A stretch of DNA of 36,878 bases from Thiothrix sp. (lineage in GTDB: Bacteria > Pseudomonadota > Gammaproteobacteria > Thiotrichales > Thiotrichaceae). The position numbers and the translations under genes were made by a program. How positions within the stretch are numbered: the stretch's first letter is position 1; each line of letters begins with the position of its first letter. Under the pieces are notes generated by a model, which made no database searches, had not been told where the DNA came from, and saw only the letters and a program-made list of their open reading frames with translations. The stretch spans positions 1 through 36,878 of the forward strand of contig JAGRJD010000059.1 of the NCBI GenBank assembly GCA_020442915.1, read 5' to 3'. Below, piece after piece: positions 25,268-34,280 of the stretch.

Positions 25268-25347
25268 ATGTTCAAAAATACTTGAACCAATCCTCCTCCA
25301 TCCTCCTTTGGTGGTAATTACGCGGCTCCTGAGGCCGCGTTTTTTTA
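25268..25347 (+). ncRNA. Candidate small RNA with anti-Shine-Dalgarno motifs
   Basis: About 80 nt from the predicted start to the end of a strong terminator. Elements in order: a 5' hairpin GTTCAA-AAATAC-TTGAAC (25270-25287); a pyrimidine stretch (25291-25309) with TCCTCCTCC and, 10 nt on, TCCTCC, both complementary to Shine-Dalgarno AGGAGG; and the terminator hairpin. No convincing ORF fits. It lies between the glycan operon and rplM, which has its own promoter. I do not recognise a known family. Confidence 0.6.
25321..25347 (+). terminator. Strong intrinsic terminator
   Basis: CGCGGC/GCCGCG (25321-25326 and 25334-25339) with a 7-nt loop, followed by eight T residues. It ends the candidate small RNA and could also stop read-through from the glycan operon. 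Confidence 0.93.
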
Positions 25348-25368
25348 TGAGCAACGTATCAATAAGGC

Positions 25369-25397
25369 TTGTTTCCGAAATTTGATTTGACTACAAT
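25369..25397 (+). promoter_or_regulatory. Likely rplM-rpsI promoter
   Basis: TTGTTT (-35, 25369-25374), a 17-nt spacer, and TACAAT (-10, 25392-25397), 49 nt before the rplM ATG. Confidence 0.6.
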
Positions 25398-25446
25398 GCG
25401 CGGTCTGTTTTTTTAAGATAACGACAAGTTCTCTTTGGAGTCTGGG

Positions 25447-25887
25447 ATGAAAACTTTCAGTGCAAAGCCTGCCGAGGTTAAGCGCGACTGGTATGTGATT
25501 GATGCTGAAGGCAAGGCGCTGGGTCGTCTGGCCACCGAAGTAGCACGGCGTTTGCGTGGAAAACACAAGCCCGAATACACTCCACATGTCGATACCGGTG
25601 ACTACATTGTGGTCATCAATGCCGATAAGGTTGCTGTCAGCGGCAACAAGTCCAGTGACAAAATGTATTACAAACACACTGGTTATATCGGCAACATGAA
25701 GGCGTTCTCCTTCGAAAAACTGCAGCAGCGTGCACCGGGTCGTGTCATCGAAATCGCGGTCAAGGGGATGCTGCCCAAGAATCCGCTGGGTCGCGCCATG
25801 TTCCGCAAGCTCAAGGTATACGCAGGCCCCGAACACAATCACCATGCCCAGCAGCCACAGGTGCTGGACATTCCCGGCAAAGGATAA
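25447..25887 (+). CDS. rplM: Ribosomal protein L13
   Basis: 146 residues (E. coli 142). Part of the large ribosomal subunit. The start M-K-T-F-S-A-K-P and core [17 protein letters not shown] and the G-D-Y-I-V-V-I-N-A region are typical of L13. The ATG at 25447 is preceded by TTTGGAG. It is 5 nt before rpsI, the normal gene order. Confidence 0.97.
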   Translation: MKTFSAKPAEVKRDWYVIDAEGKALGRLATEVARRLRGKHKPEYTPHVDTGDYIVVINADKVAVSGNKSSDKMYYKHTGYIGNMKAFSFEKLQQRAPGRVIEIAVKGMLPKNPLGRAMFRKLKVYAGPEHNHHAQQPQVLDIPGKG

Positions 25888-25892
25888 CAACC

Positions 25893-26285
25893 ATGGCTGT
25901 GACTCAATATTACGGAACCGGACGCCGCAAGTCCTCTTCAGCCCGTGTGTTCATGCAGAACGGCACCGGCAACATCACTGTCAACAAACTGCCGATCGAG
26001 CAGTTTTTCGGGCGTGAAACAGCCCGCATGATCGTGCGTCAGCCTCTGGATCTGGTCCAGATGACCGACAAGGTAGACCTGAAAATCACGGTCAGCGGCG
26101 GCGGCATCAGTGGCCAGGCAGGTGCCATTCGCCTGGGTATTTCCCGTGCCCTGCTTCAGTATGATGAAGGCATGCGTGACTCACTCAAGAAACAGGGCTT
26201 CCTGACCCGCGATGCACGCAAGGTTGAACGTAAAAAAGTGGGTCTGCACAAAGCCCGCCGTGCCACCCAGTTCTCCAAACGCTGA
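25893..26285 (+). CDS. rpsI: Ribosomal protein S9
   Basis: 130 residues, the usual length. Small-subunit protein; the C-terminal Q-F-S-K-R tail reaches the P-site tRNA in the ribosome. [13 protein letters not shown] near the N-terminus and the basic tail are diagnostic. Co-transcribed with rplM. Confidence 0.98.
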   Translation: MAVTQYYGTGRRKSSSARVFMQNGTGNITVNKLPIEQFFGRETARMIVRQPLDLVQMTDKVDLKITVSGGGISGQAGAIRLGISRALLQYDEGMRDSLKKQGFLTRDARKVERKKVGLHKARRATQFSKR

Positions 26286-26305
26286 TCGGCCCCCTCCCTT
26301 TCCAG

Positions 26306-26335
26306 AAAGCCACAGTTGCAAAATTGTGGCTTTTT
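26306..26335 (+). terminator. Intrinsic terminator of rplM-rpsI
   Basis: AAAGCCACA/TGTGGCTTT (26306-26314 and 26325-26333) with a 10-nt AT-rich loop, with a T-run, 20 nt after rpsI. Confidence 0.9.
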
Positions 26336-26445
26336 GTGTTTCAGCCGGTTGTGGATCAACTATAGTTCCTGTGATGATGGTATCTGCCTGAGTGGGCGGG
26401 TCAGTCAAGCCGGTGGAGCACAAAACACAACCCGGGGATAAATTG

Positions 26446-27342
26446 ATGCTACCTCAGTCTGTTCTACTTGCAGCCCTTGGTGCTGCCGTGATCAGTCCGG
26501 CCATGGCTGAAACGGATTTTTACGGGCAGCTGAACCTGAATAGCGTTTCGCTGAGTCCGGATGATGCCCGCTACCAGGCCATCCGTGATGAAGGCAGTTT
26601 TTTCGGTATCCGGGGATTGCGGGCGCTGCAGCCGGACCTTTATGCCACCTATATCGTGGAAGTCGGTGCGCACCGGGAGGACAAGGCCGACCTGCTCGGC
26701 GAGACCCGACAGGCCTGGGCGGGTTTGCGGGGCCGGCTGGGTGAAATCCGGATTGGCCGCCAGTTCAGCCCGACCCGGGTTTCCAGTGAGCGTATCGACC
26801 TGTTTGCCAACCAGCAGGGTGACTATAATACCGTTCTGGAAACGGAACTGACCTACCCTGCCAGCCTGACCTACATCAATCACACCGGCACACTGGACTT
26901 TGCCCTGGCCCTCGCTCGTGGGGACAGCCATGACGACTATGCCGACCTGGTAGCCAGTTACTCCGGGGGTGATTACTTTGTTGCTCTGGGCCTGCTGAAA
27001 CAGCAGCACGGTTTCAGCCTCTGGCGCCTGTCCGCCGGCTATCAGCCTGCCAGCGGTCACCGGCTTGGTGTGGCCATGGAGCAGAAAAGCGGCAGCGCTG
27101 GCTACGATGCCATTCTGGTGAACGCCGGCTACCGCCAGAACAGGACTTTTTACAAGGCACAGGCCGGGCACAATCACGCCCATGCCGGCGGCAAGGATGA
27201 GACGATGTATGCCATCGGGCTGGATTACGACCTTGGCAGCAATGCGCAGCTGCACCTAGAGCACAGCCGCGACAGCCACAGTGACCACCGCAGCGGTGAC
27301 AGGCAGTCCAGCTACAGCATCGGATGGTCCTACCGTTTCTGA
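26446..27342 (+). CDS. Gram-negative porin
   Basis: 298 residues from the ATG at 26446. A signal peptide ends A-M-A (residue ~20), and the mature N-terminus E-T-D-F-Y-G-Q-L-N is typical of OmpC-like and betaproteobacterial-type porins. Alternating beta strands run throughout, with G-R-Q-F-S-P-T-R after the constriction-loop region, ending W-S-Y-R-F with the C-terminal Phe that BAM recognises. It is shorter than classic ~350-aa porins. The pore selectivity cannot be read. The frame extends 18 codons upstream without a signal-sequence fit. Confidence 0.85.
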   Translation: MLPQSVLLAALGAAVISPAMAETDFYGQLNLNSVSLSPDDARYQAIRDEGSFFGIRGLRALQPDLYATYIVEVGAHREDKADLLGETRQAWAGLRGRLGEIRIGRQFSPTRVSSERIDLFANQQGDYNTVLETELTYPASLTYINHTGTLDFALALARGDSHDDYADLVASYSGGDYFVALGLLKQQHGFSLWRLSAGYQPASGHRLGVAMEQKSGSAGYDAILVNAGYRQNRTFYKAQAGHNHAHAGGKDETMYAIGLDYDLGSNAQLHLEHSRDSHSDHRSGDRQSSYSIGWSYRF

Positions 27343-27464
27343 GCCCGATGGCATTCCAGCGCTTTGCACCCAAAATGCTGCAAGGCAGCACTATCATCAT
27401 GTCAAGGTTTTTTTCATCCTGACATAAAGCTACACTACCCATCCTTTACCACAGCGATAGCATC

Positions 27465-30400
27465 ATGACTGCGCCAATACCAACCTCAGCGGTTGTTTCC
27501 ACCCCTCCCACACCACCGGGCCGTGAAATTCCCTATAACTACACCTCGTTTTCCGACAAGGAGATCGTTGACAAGTTACTGGGCCGACGGGCCTGGGAAA
27601 TCCTGCAGGACCTGAGCCAGACACGGGAAACCGGGATTTCCTCGCACATGTTGCTGGAAATGCTGGGCGACATGTGGATGGTGGTCCGCAATCCCTACAT
27701 TCAGGATGACCTGCTGGAAAATCCCAAACGTCAGCGGGCCTTGATGGATACCCTGAACGAACGCCTGGCACGCATCAGTGCCCGTGCACGGGATAACCCC
27801 AGGACCCTGGAACTGCTGGAAATCACCCATCGGGTCGTGAATGATTTCGGGACCGACTTTGAACAACAGGCCCGACTGCGGGCGACGGCCCGGCGGCGCT
27901 TTGCCCGCCTGACCCGCAGGGACAATATCCAGTTTGACGGGCTGGCACGGGTTTCCCATGTCACGGATGCCACCGACTGGCGGGTGGAGCTGCCATTTGT
28001 GGTGCTGACGCCGGATACGGAAGCGGAAATGGCCGAACTGGTCCAATGCTGCATCGGGCTTGGCCTGACCGTGATTCCACGTGGGGGCGGTACCGGCTAC
28101 ACCGGTGGTGCGGTACCCCTGGAGCGTATGAGTGCCGTGATCAATACGGAAAAGCTGGAAACCCTGGGCAGCATCGAATACCTGGAAGCCCTGCCGGGGA
28201 GGTCCGGCCAGCACCCGCCGGTGCCCGTGGTGTCCACCGGAGCCGGTGTGGTGACACGCCGGGTTTCCGACCTGGCCCAGGCCAGTGGTCTGGTGTTTGC
28301 GGTCGACCCCACCTCGCAGGATGCCTCCACCATTGGCGGCAATGTGGCCATGAATGCCGGGGGCAAGAAAGCCGTGCTGTGGGGAACCACGCTTGATAAC
28401 CTGCTGTCCTGGCGTATGGTGACACCGGAAGCCGAATGGCTGGAAGTCACCCGGCTTGATCATAACCTCGGCAAGATTCATGACCAGCCGCAGGTCCGCT
28501 TTTCCATTCAGCACTTCGAACGTGACGGTAAAACCCACAAGGGTGAAGCACAGGAGCTGGTTTTTGAAGGCCGTTACTTCCGCAAGGCCGGTCTGGGCAA
28601 GGATGTCACCAACAAGTTTCTTGGCGGGTTGCCGGGAATACAGAAAGAGGGTTGTGACGGCCTGATCACGTCAGCACGCTTTGTGCTGCATCGCATGCCC
28701 GAGCATATCCGCACAGTCTGTCTGGAGTTTTACGGTACCGACCTGCACGAAGCGGTACCGGCGATTGTTGAGATCAAGGATTACCTTGACGGGCTCGGCA
28801 ACGTCCTGCTTTCGGGCCTGGAGCATCTGGACGAGCGCTACGTCAAGGCGGTCAAGTACACGCCCAAGGGTGCGCGTGGCGTGCTGCCCAAGATGGTACT
28901 GCTGGCGGATATTGTCAGTGATGATGCCGATGCCGTGGCACGGGCTGCGGCAGAAACCGTGCGCAAGGCCAATGCCCGCAATGCCGAGGGTTTTATCGCC
29001 GTCAGCCCCGAAGCACGACGCCAGTTCTGGGCCGACCGCTCCCGTACCGCCGCCATTGCCGCCCATACCAATGCCTTCAAGATCAATGAGGATGTGGTCA
29101 TTCCCCTGCATCACCTCGCCGCCTATACCGAAGGTATCGAACGCATCAACGTGCGCCAGTCCATGCATAACAAACTGGCCATGATCAATGCCGTACTCAC
29201 CTGCCTGCAGGGGGAACTGCCGGCACTGCGCACGGTGGCCGGCTACGAGGACAGTCAGGAACGTACCGCCATTCTGGATGCCAAAAAGGCTCATGCCTGC
29301 CAGCATCTGGAAACCATCCGGGCTCGCTGGGAAGCCCTGCTGGAACACTTTGCCGCTCCGGCCAGCGCCCATGATGCCCTGCTGGATGACAAGGCGCGCA
29401 AGGCACTCAGGCCCGATGACCGCCTCATTGATCTGCTGTTGCGCCGCGATCTGCGCATCTCCTACCGTGCGGAAGTCGAGCGCCCGCTGAAGGAGATATT
29501 TGTCGGGCGCGAACTGAAGCCCCTGCGTGAGCAGCTGGACCGCATCCATGCCCGTATCCGTCCCGGACGCCTGTTTGTGGCACTGCACATGCATGCCGGT
29601 GATGGCAACGTGCACACCAACATCCCGGTCAACTCCAATGACTACCAGATGCTGCACACAGCCGAACACATTGTTGACGAAGTCATGGTGCTGGCCCGCA
29701 GCCTGGACGGCGTGATCTCCGGCGAGCATGGTATCGGCATCACCAAATACCAGTATCTGGATGAACGCGAAGCCAGCGAGTTCAGCGCCTATAAACAGCG
29801 CATCGACCCTGAGGGCCATTTCAACCGTGGCAAACTGATGCCCGGCTCCGGTCTGGAAGGTGCCTATACCCCCTCCCTCCGGCTGGTGGAACGGGAAGCG
29901 CTGTTGCTGGAACATCATGAGCTTGGCAACCTGAATGCCGCCATCAAGGACTGCCTGCGCTGCGGCAAGTGCAAGCCGGTATGCAACACCCACATCCCGC
30001 GTGCCAACCTGCTGTATTCGCCCCGTAACAAGATTCTGGCCACCGGCCTGATGATCGAGGCATTCCTGTACGAGGAGCAGACCCGCCGGGGTATCTCGCT
30101 GCGGCATTTTGATGAAATGAATGATGTTGCGGATCACTGCACCATCTGCCACAAGTGCCTCACCCCCTGCCCGGTGAATATCGACTTTGGCGATGTTTCG
30201 ATCCTCATGCGCCGCATTCTGCTGGACAAGGGCAAGAAGAAGGCCAGCCCGGTCACCTGGGCCTCCATGCAGTTCCTGTCCCTGAAGGACCCCACCCGCA
30301 TCAACCTGATGCGCAAGGGCATGATCCAGGTTGGTTTCAAGGCCCAACGCCTGGGGCATCAGCTCGCCCGGCGCCTTGGCCTCATCGGTAATAAAAAACC

Positions 30401-31355
30401 CCCGGCGTCCACCACCGGCAAGCCCGAAATCCGTGAGCAGATCATCCAGTTCGTACGTAAACCCCTGCCAGCCGGCCTGCCTGCAAAAACCACACGAGCC
30501 ATGCTGGGACTGGAAGACAGCAAAGTGGTACCGATTCTGCGCGACCCGGCCCAAAGCGGCGGGGAGGCCGTGTTCTATTTCCCCGGCTGCGGCTCCGAGC
30601 GCCTGTTCAGTCAGGTCGGGCTGGCCACACTGGCCATGCTCTACGAAACGAGAGCCACCACGGTGCTGCCACCAGGATACCTGTGCTGCGGCTACCCGCA
30701 GAATGCCGCTGGCGACCTGCAGAAAGGGGCGGAAATCTCAACCGAAAACCGGGTCCTGTTCCACCGGCTGGCCAATGCACTGCGCTATCTGGACATCCGC
30801 ACCGTGATCGTTTCCTGTGGAACCTGCATGGACCAACTGCTGAAATACGAGTTCGAGCGCATTTTTCCCGGCTGTCGCCTGCTGGACATTCATGAATACC
30901 TGCTGGAAAAAAACGTGAAGCTGGCAGGCATTCAGGGCGTACAGTACCTGTATCATGATCCCTGCCATACCCCGATGAAGACCTACAACCCGCTCAAGGT
31001 GGCCTCCGAACTCACCGGGCAGAAAGTGGTACAGACCGATCGCTGTTGTGGTGAAGCCGGCACCTTTGCTGTCAGTCGCCCCGATATTGCGTCCCAGCTG
31101 CGCTTCCGCAAGCAGGAAAGCCTGCAGGCCGGCATCAAGGCCCTGACCGGGGAAAACGTGGCCAAAGCCGGCAATGTCAAGCTGCTGACCTCCTGTCCGG
31201 CCTGTCAGCAGGGTCTGTCACGCTATGCCGGTGATACCGGACTGGAAACCGACTATATCGTGGTGGAAATCGCCAATCACCAGCTCGGCAAAGACTGGCA
31301 GCAGGCTTTCATTGCACGCGCCACCCAGGGAGGTATCGAAAAAGTGCTGCTGTAG
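27465..31355 (+). CDS. Large FAD-linked oxidoreductase with 4Fe-4S and CCG domains (DUF3683/YdiJ-type)
   Basis: 1296 residues in one chain. N-terminal ~170-residue helical DUF3683-like part; FAD-binding domain from ~residue 180 (P-R-G-G-G-T-G-Y-T-G-G-A); FAD-oxidase C-terminal domain with H-M-H-A-G-D-G-N-V-H (near 705-715) and E-H-G-I-G; two ferredoxin-like cluster motifs C-L-R-C-G-K-C-K-P-V-C (~830) and C-T-I-C-H-K-C-L-T-P-C-P (~892); two CCG half-domains with C-C-G-Y-P (~1074) and C-C-G-E-A-G (~1194). It probably oxidises a 2-hydroxyacid such as D-lactate or D-2-hydroxyglutarate and passes electrons onward; the substrate is not established. It combines what are usually separate subunits (GlcD/GlcF-like). 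Monocistronic. Confidence 0.9.
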   Translation: MTAPIPTSAVVSTPPTPPGREIPYNYTSFSDKEIVDKLLGRRAWEILQDLSQTRETGISSHMLLEMLGDMWMVVRNPYIQDDLLENPKRQRALMDTLNERLARISARARDNPRTLELLEITHRVVNDFGTDFEQQARLRATARRRFARLTRRDNIQFDGLARVSHVTDATDWRVELPFVVLTPDTEAEMAELVQCCIGLGLTVIPRGGGTGYTGGAVPLERMSAVINTEKLETLGSIEYLEALPGRSGQHPPVPVVSTGAGVVTRRVSDLAQASGLVFAVDPTSQDASTIGGNVAMNAGGKKAVLWGTTLDNLLSWRMVTPEAEWLEVTRLDHNLGKIHDQPQVRFSIQHFERDGKTHKGEAQELVFEGRYFRKAGLGKDVTNKFLGGLPGIQKEGCDGLITSARFVLHRMPEHIRTVCLEFYGTDLHEAVPAIVEIKDYLDGLGNVLLSGLEHLDERYVKAVKYTPKGARGVLPKMVLLADIVSDDADAVARAAAETVRKANARNAEGFIAVSPEARRQFWADRSRTAAIAAHTNAFKINEDVVIPLHHLAAYTEGIERINVRQSMHNKLAMINAVLTCLQGELPALRTVAGYEDSQERTAILDAKKAHACQHLETIRARWEALLEHFAAPASAHDALLDDKARKALRPDDRLIDLLLRRDLRISYRAEVERPLKEIFVGRELKPLREQLDRIHARIRPGRLFVALHMHAGDGNVHTNIPVNSNDYQMLHTAEHIVDEVMVLARSLDGVISGEHGIGITKYQYLDEREASEFSAYKQRIDPEGHFNRGKLMPGSGLEGAYTPSLRLVEREALLLEHHELGNLNAAIKDCLRCGKCKPVCNTHIPRANLLYSPRNKILATGLMIEAFLYEEQTRRGISLRHFDEMNDVADHCTICHKCLTPCPVNIDFGDVSILMRRILLDKGKKKASPVTWASMQFLSLKDPTRINLMRKGMIQVGFKAQRLGHQLARRLGLIGNKKPPASTTGKPEIREQIIQFVRKPLPAGLPAKTTRAMLGLEDSKVVPILRDPAQSGGEAVFYFPGCGSERLFSQVGLATLAMLYETRATTVLPPGYLCCGYPQNAAGDLQKGAEISTENRVLFHRLANALRYLDIRTVIVSCGTCMDQLLKYEFERIFPGCRLLDIHEYLLEKNVKLAGIQGVQYLYHDPCHTPMKTYNPLKVASELTGQKVVQTDRCCGEAGTFAVSRPDIASQLRFRKQESLQAGIKALTGENVAKAGNVKLLTSCPACQQGLSRYAGDTGLETDYIVVEIANHQLGKDWQQAFIARATQGGIEKVLL

Positions 31356-31387
31356 ACAGGTGCGAATGGCAGGGTGGCGGTGGCGGG

Positions 31388-31414
31388 CTTGATTTTTCGC
31401 AAATTGCCCTGATC
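31388..31414 (+). promoter_or_regulatory. Possible heat-shock (sigma-32) promoter
   Basis: CTTGATT (31388-31394) and CCCTGATC (31407-31414), 12-nt spacer, compare with CTTGAAA-N13-CCCCATNT. It sits 45 nt before the hsp20-lon pair, which are heat-shock genes elsewhere. Two to three mismatches, so tentative. Confidence 0.35.
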
Positions 31415-31458
31415 ATTATCGAAATGAATGAAAAACAACCTTGAACCGAGATCAACCC

Positions 31459-31869
31459 ATGCCGATTCGCGATCCAAACCAGATGTGGGCGGAAGCCTGC
31501 GCCTTGCTGGCTGAGGCGGAACGCCTGCAGCGCCAGTTTTTTCGTCCGGTTCCCAAAGCCAGCGCCCCGACTTGGGAACCACCGGTTGACATGCTGGAAA
31601 CTGCCAGCAGCCTGCAGATTACCGTTGCCCTTCCCGGTGTTGCACCCGAGCGCCTGGAAGTTCACCTGGCGGGTGGGCAGCTGATCGTGAGCGGCCTGCG
31701 TCCGTTGCCGGTCCAGAGGCAAGGCGTGCGTGTCCATCGGCTGGAACTCCCGCACGGACGCTTTGAACGCCGCATTCCGCTACCTGCAGGGCATTACGAG
31801 CTGGCCGGGCATGGCCTGATTCATGGTTGTCTGCAATTGAACCTACGCAAGATCAGGGGAAATCCATAA
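31459..31869 (+). CDS. Hsp20/alpha-crystallin family small heat shock protein
   Basis: 136 residues. Central alpha-crystallin domain: P-P-V-D-M-L-E-T-A-S-S-L at its start, V-A-L-P-G-V-A-P-E-R-L-E-V-H-L, and a F-E-R-R-I-P-L-P strand. The C-terminal I-x-I/V tail is missing, so oligomer assembly may differ from IbpA. It should hold unfolded proteins for ATP-dependent chaperones or proteases. ATG 31459 chosen; TTG 31441 is in frame. Its TAA overlaps the lon ATG by one base (TAATG). Confidence 0.85.
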   Translation: MPIRDPNQMWAEACALLAEAERLQRQFFRPVPKASAPTWEPPVDMLETASSLQITVALPGVAPERLEVHLAGGQLIVSGLRPLPVQRQGVRVHRLELPHGRFERRIPLPAGHYELAGHGLIHGCLQLNLRKIRGNP

Positions 31870-34280
31870 TGGAAAATGAATTGAATGCACCTCAGGCGCC
31901 AGCAGAAAACCGGCCTGCCTTGCCGGATGATGCCTTGATCCTGATTCCGGTCCGCAATGTGGTACTGTTTCCCGGCATTGTCGCCCCCGTCACGCTCAGC
32001 CGCGAGCCGGCCCTGCAGGCAGCCCAGGATGCCGTGAATCAGGGGCACAAGATCGGCCTGCTGCTGCAGCATGATGCCAGCGTGGATAATCCGGATGGCA
32101 GCCAGCTGTATCGTATCGGCACCATGGCCAATATCCTGCGCTATGTCACCACCAATGACGGCCATCACCATCTGGTGATTCAGGGCGAGCAGCGCTTCCG
32201 GATTCGCGAGTACCTGCACATGAGCCCGTATCCGGTTGCCCGGGTCGAGCTGCTGGAAGACCCATCCACCGAGGATGATACGGAAGTGGCGGCGCGCATG
32301 CATTACCTGCAGGAAAAGGCGCTGGAAACGGCCCAGCTGCTGCCACAGGTGCCGGCGGAAGTGGTGGATGCCATTCGTCATCCGGCTTCACCGGGGGCAC
32401 TGGCGGACCTGATTGCCAACTTCCTAGACATGGAGCCGGGGGAAAAGCAGACCCTGCTGGAAACCATGAACCTGCGGACGCGTCTGGACAAGGTGAGCGA
32501 GCAGGTCCGGCACCAGCTGGAAGTGCTGAAACTGTCACGCGAGATCGACCAGCAGACCCAGCAGGCCATGGACAAGCGCCAGCGTGAGTACATGCTGCGT
32601 GAGCGCATGAAGGCCATCCGCAAGGAGCTGGGTGAGGATGATGGTAATTCCGCCGAAATTGACGAGCTGCGTGATGCCATCCACCGGGCGGAAATGCCGC
32701 CGGAAGTCGACGAGCAAGCACGCAAGGAACTGAGCCGCCTGGAGCGCATGGGTGAAAGCTCGGGTGAATACTCCATGATCCGGACGTACCTGGACTGGCT
32801 CATCAGCCTGCCCTGGAATCAGCTGGATGCAGAGGACATTGACATTGCCCGTGCACGCGCAGTGCTGGATGCCGATCATTACGGTCTGGAAAAGATCAAG
32901 AAGCGCATTCTGGAATACCTGGCGGTGCGCAAGCTCAACCCGGAAGGTCGCAGTCCGATTTTGTGCTTTGCAGGACCACCGGGGGTGGGGAAAACCTCAC
33001 TGGGGCAGAGCATTGCCCGTGCACTGGGCCTGAAATTCGTGCGTGCCAGTCTGGGCGGGGTGCATGACGAATCCGAAATGCGCGGCCACCGGCGCACCTA
33101 CCTGGGGGCACTGCCGGGCAACATCATCCAGAACCTGCGCAAGACCGGCACCCGCAATCCGGTGTTCATGCTGGACGAGATCGACAAGCTCGGCAGCGGT
33201 GGTTTCCATGGCGATCCGTCTTCCGCCCTGCTGGAAGTGCTGGATCCGGAGCAGAATGGTACGTTTCGTGACAATTACCTGGCCCTGCCGTTTGACCTGA
33301 GCAAGGTGGTCTTCATTGCCACGGCCAATGTGCTGGATACGATTCCGGGACCGTTGCGCGACCGGATGGAAATCATCGAGCTGCCCGGCTATACCGAGGA
33401 TGAGAAGGTCGAGATTGCCAAACGCTATCTGGTGCGCAAGCAGCTGGAAGCCAATGGCCTTAAGCCCGTTCAGGCCGACCTGACCGAAGCGGCCATCCGG
33501 GCCATCGTCAGCGGCTATACCCGCGAAGCCGGGGTCCGCAATCTGGATCGCCAGATCGGCTCGGTATTGCGCCATGTAGCCATGCGGGTGTCCGAAGGCG
33601 AAAGCAGCCCGATTGTCATTGATGTGGCGGATATGGCTGCCATTCTGGGGGCGGAGCGCTTTGAGAGTGAAGTGGCCATGCGTACCAGTGTGCCGGGTGT
33701 GGCAACGGGGCTGGCCTGGACACCGGTGGGTGGGGATATTCTGTTTATCGAGACCACACGCATGCCGGGTTCCGGCCATCTGATCATCACCGGCCAGCTG
33801 GGCGATGTGATGAAGGAAAGTGCCCAGGCCGCCATGAGTCTGGTGAAGTCGCGGGCCGGAGAGCTGGGCATCGACAGCCAGGTGTTTGCCGACCATGACA
33901 TTCACCTGCATGTGCCAGCGGGAGCAATTCCGAAAGATGGCCCCAGCGCCGGGGTGGCGATTTTCACATCACTGGTATCCCTGCTGACCGGACGCAAGGT
34001 GAAGAATAACGTGGCCATGACCGGCGAAATCAGCCTGCGCGGACTGGTGTTACCGATCGGGGGTGTGAAAGAGAAATGCCTTGCCGCTTTGCGAGCCGGG
34101 ATTCATACCGTGATGCTGCCGGAGCGCAACCGCAAGGATCTGGAAGACATTCCGGCCAATGCCCGTGAACAGCTCAAATTTGTCTGGATGGGCAAGGTCG
34201 AGGATGCGCTGGCAGCAGCACTGGAGGAAGCTGACGAGACAGTCTCTTCCGGGAAAGCCGAGTTCGAGGCAACAGCCTGA
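31869..34280 (+). CDS. lon: ATP-dependent protease Lon
   Basis: 803 residues. N-terminal substrate domain (~22-220), AAA+ module with Walker A G-P-P-G-V-G-K-T (369-376) and Walker B V-F-M-L-D-E-I-D, and the C-terminal protease with the catalytic dyad Ser693 (P-K-D-G-P-S-A-G) and Lys736 (G-G-V-K-E-K). It degrades damaged and regulatory proteins in the cytoplasm. The start ATG overlaps the hsp20 stop, so expression is coupled. It lacks the usual clpP-clpX neighbours of the main Lon, so it may be the second Lon of the genome. Confidence 0.95.
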   Translation: MENELNAPQAPAENRPALPDDALILIPVRNVVLFPGIVAPVTLSREPALQAAQDAVNQGHKIGLLLQHDASVDNPDGSQLYRIGTMANILRYVTTNDGHHHLVIQGEQRFRIREYLHMSPYPVARVELLEDPSTEDDTEVAARMHYLQEKALETAQLLPQVPAEVVDAIRHPASPGALADLIANFLDMEPGEKQTLLETMNLRTRLDKVSEQVRHQLEVLKLSREIDQQTQQAMDKRQREYMLRERMKAIRKELGEDDGNSAEIDELRDAIHRAEMPPEVDEQARKELSRLERMGESSGEYSMIRTYLDWLISLPWNQLDAEDIDIARARAVLDADHYGLEKIKKRILEYLAVRKLNPEGRSPILCFAGPPGVGKTSLGQSIARALGLKFVRASLGGVHDESEMRGHRRTYLGALPGNIIQNLRKTGTRNPVFMLDEIDKLGSGGFHGDPSSALLEVLDPEQNGTFRDNYLALPFDLSKVVFIATANVLDTIPGPLRDRMEIIELPGYTEDEKVEIAKRYLVRKQLEANGLKPVQADLTEAAIRAIVSGYTREAGVRNLDRQIGSVLRHVAMRVSEGESSPIVIDVADMAAILGAERFESEVAMRTSVPGVATGLAWTPVGGDILFIETTRMPGSGHLIITGQLGDVMKESAQAAMSLVKSRAGELGIDSQVFADHDIHLHVPAGAIPKDGPSAGVAIFTSLVSLLTGRKVKNNVAMTGEISLRGLVLPIGGVKEKCLAALRAGIHTVMLPERNRKDLEDIPANAREQLKFVWMGKVEDALAAALEEADETVSSGKAEFEATA

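Noticed and set aside
25264..25317. 17-codon ORF ending Trp-Trp just before the terminator, like a trp attenuator leader peptide
   Set aside because: Its ATG is upstream of the predicted transcription start, it has no Shine-Dalgarno, and the downstream gene is rplM, not trp. Kept only as an alternative to the sRNA idea.
25321..25446. L13 autoregulatory leader of the Firmicutes type
   Set aside because: I could not find the needed secondary structure, and the terminator comes before the rplM promoter.
28671..30554. 627-codon ORF on the minus strand
   Set aside because: It is antisense to the conserved FAD/Fe-S gene and shows no domain motifs; a long shadow frame is expected in GC-rich DNA.
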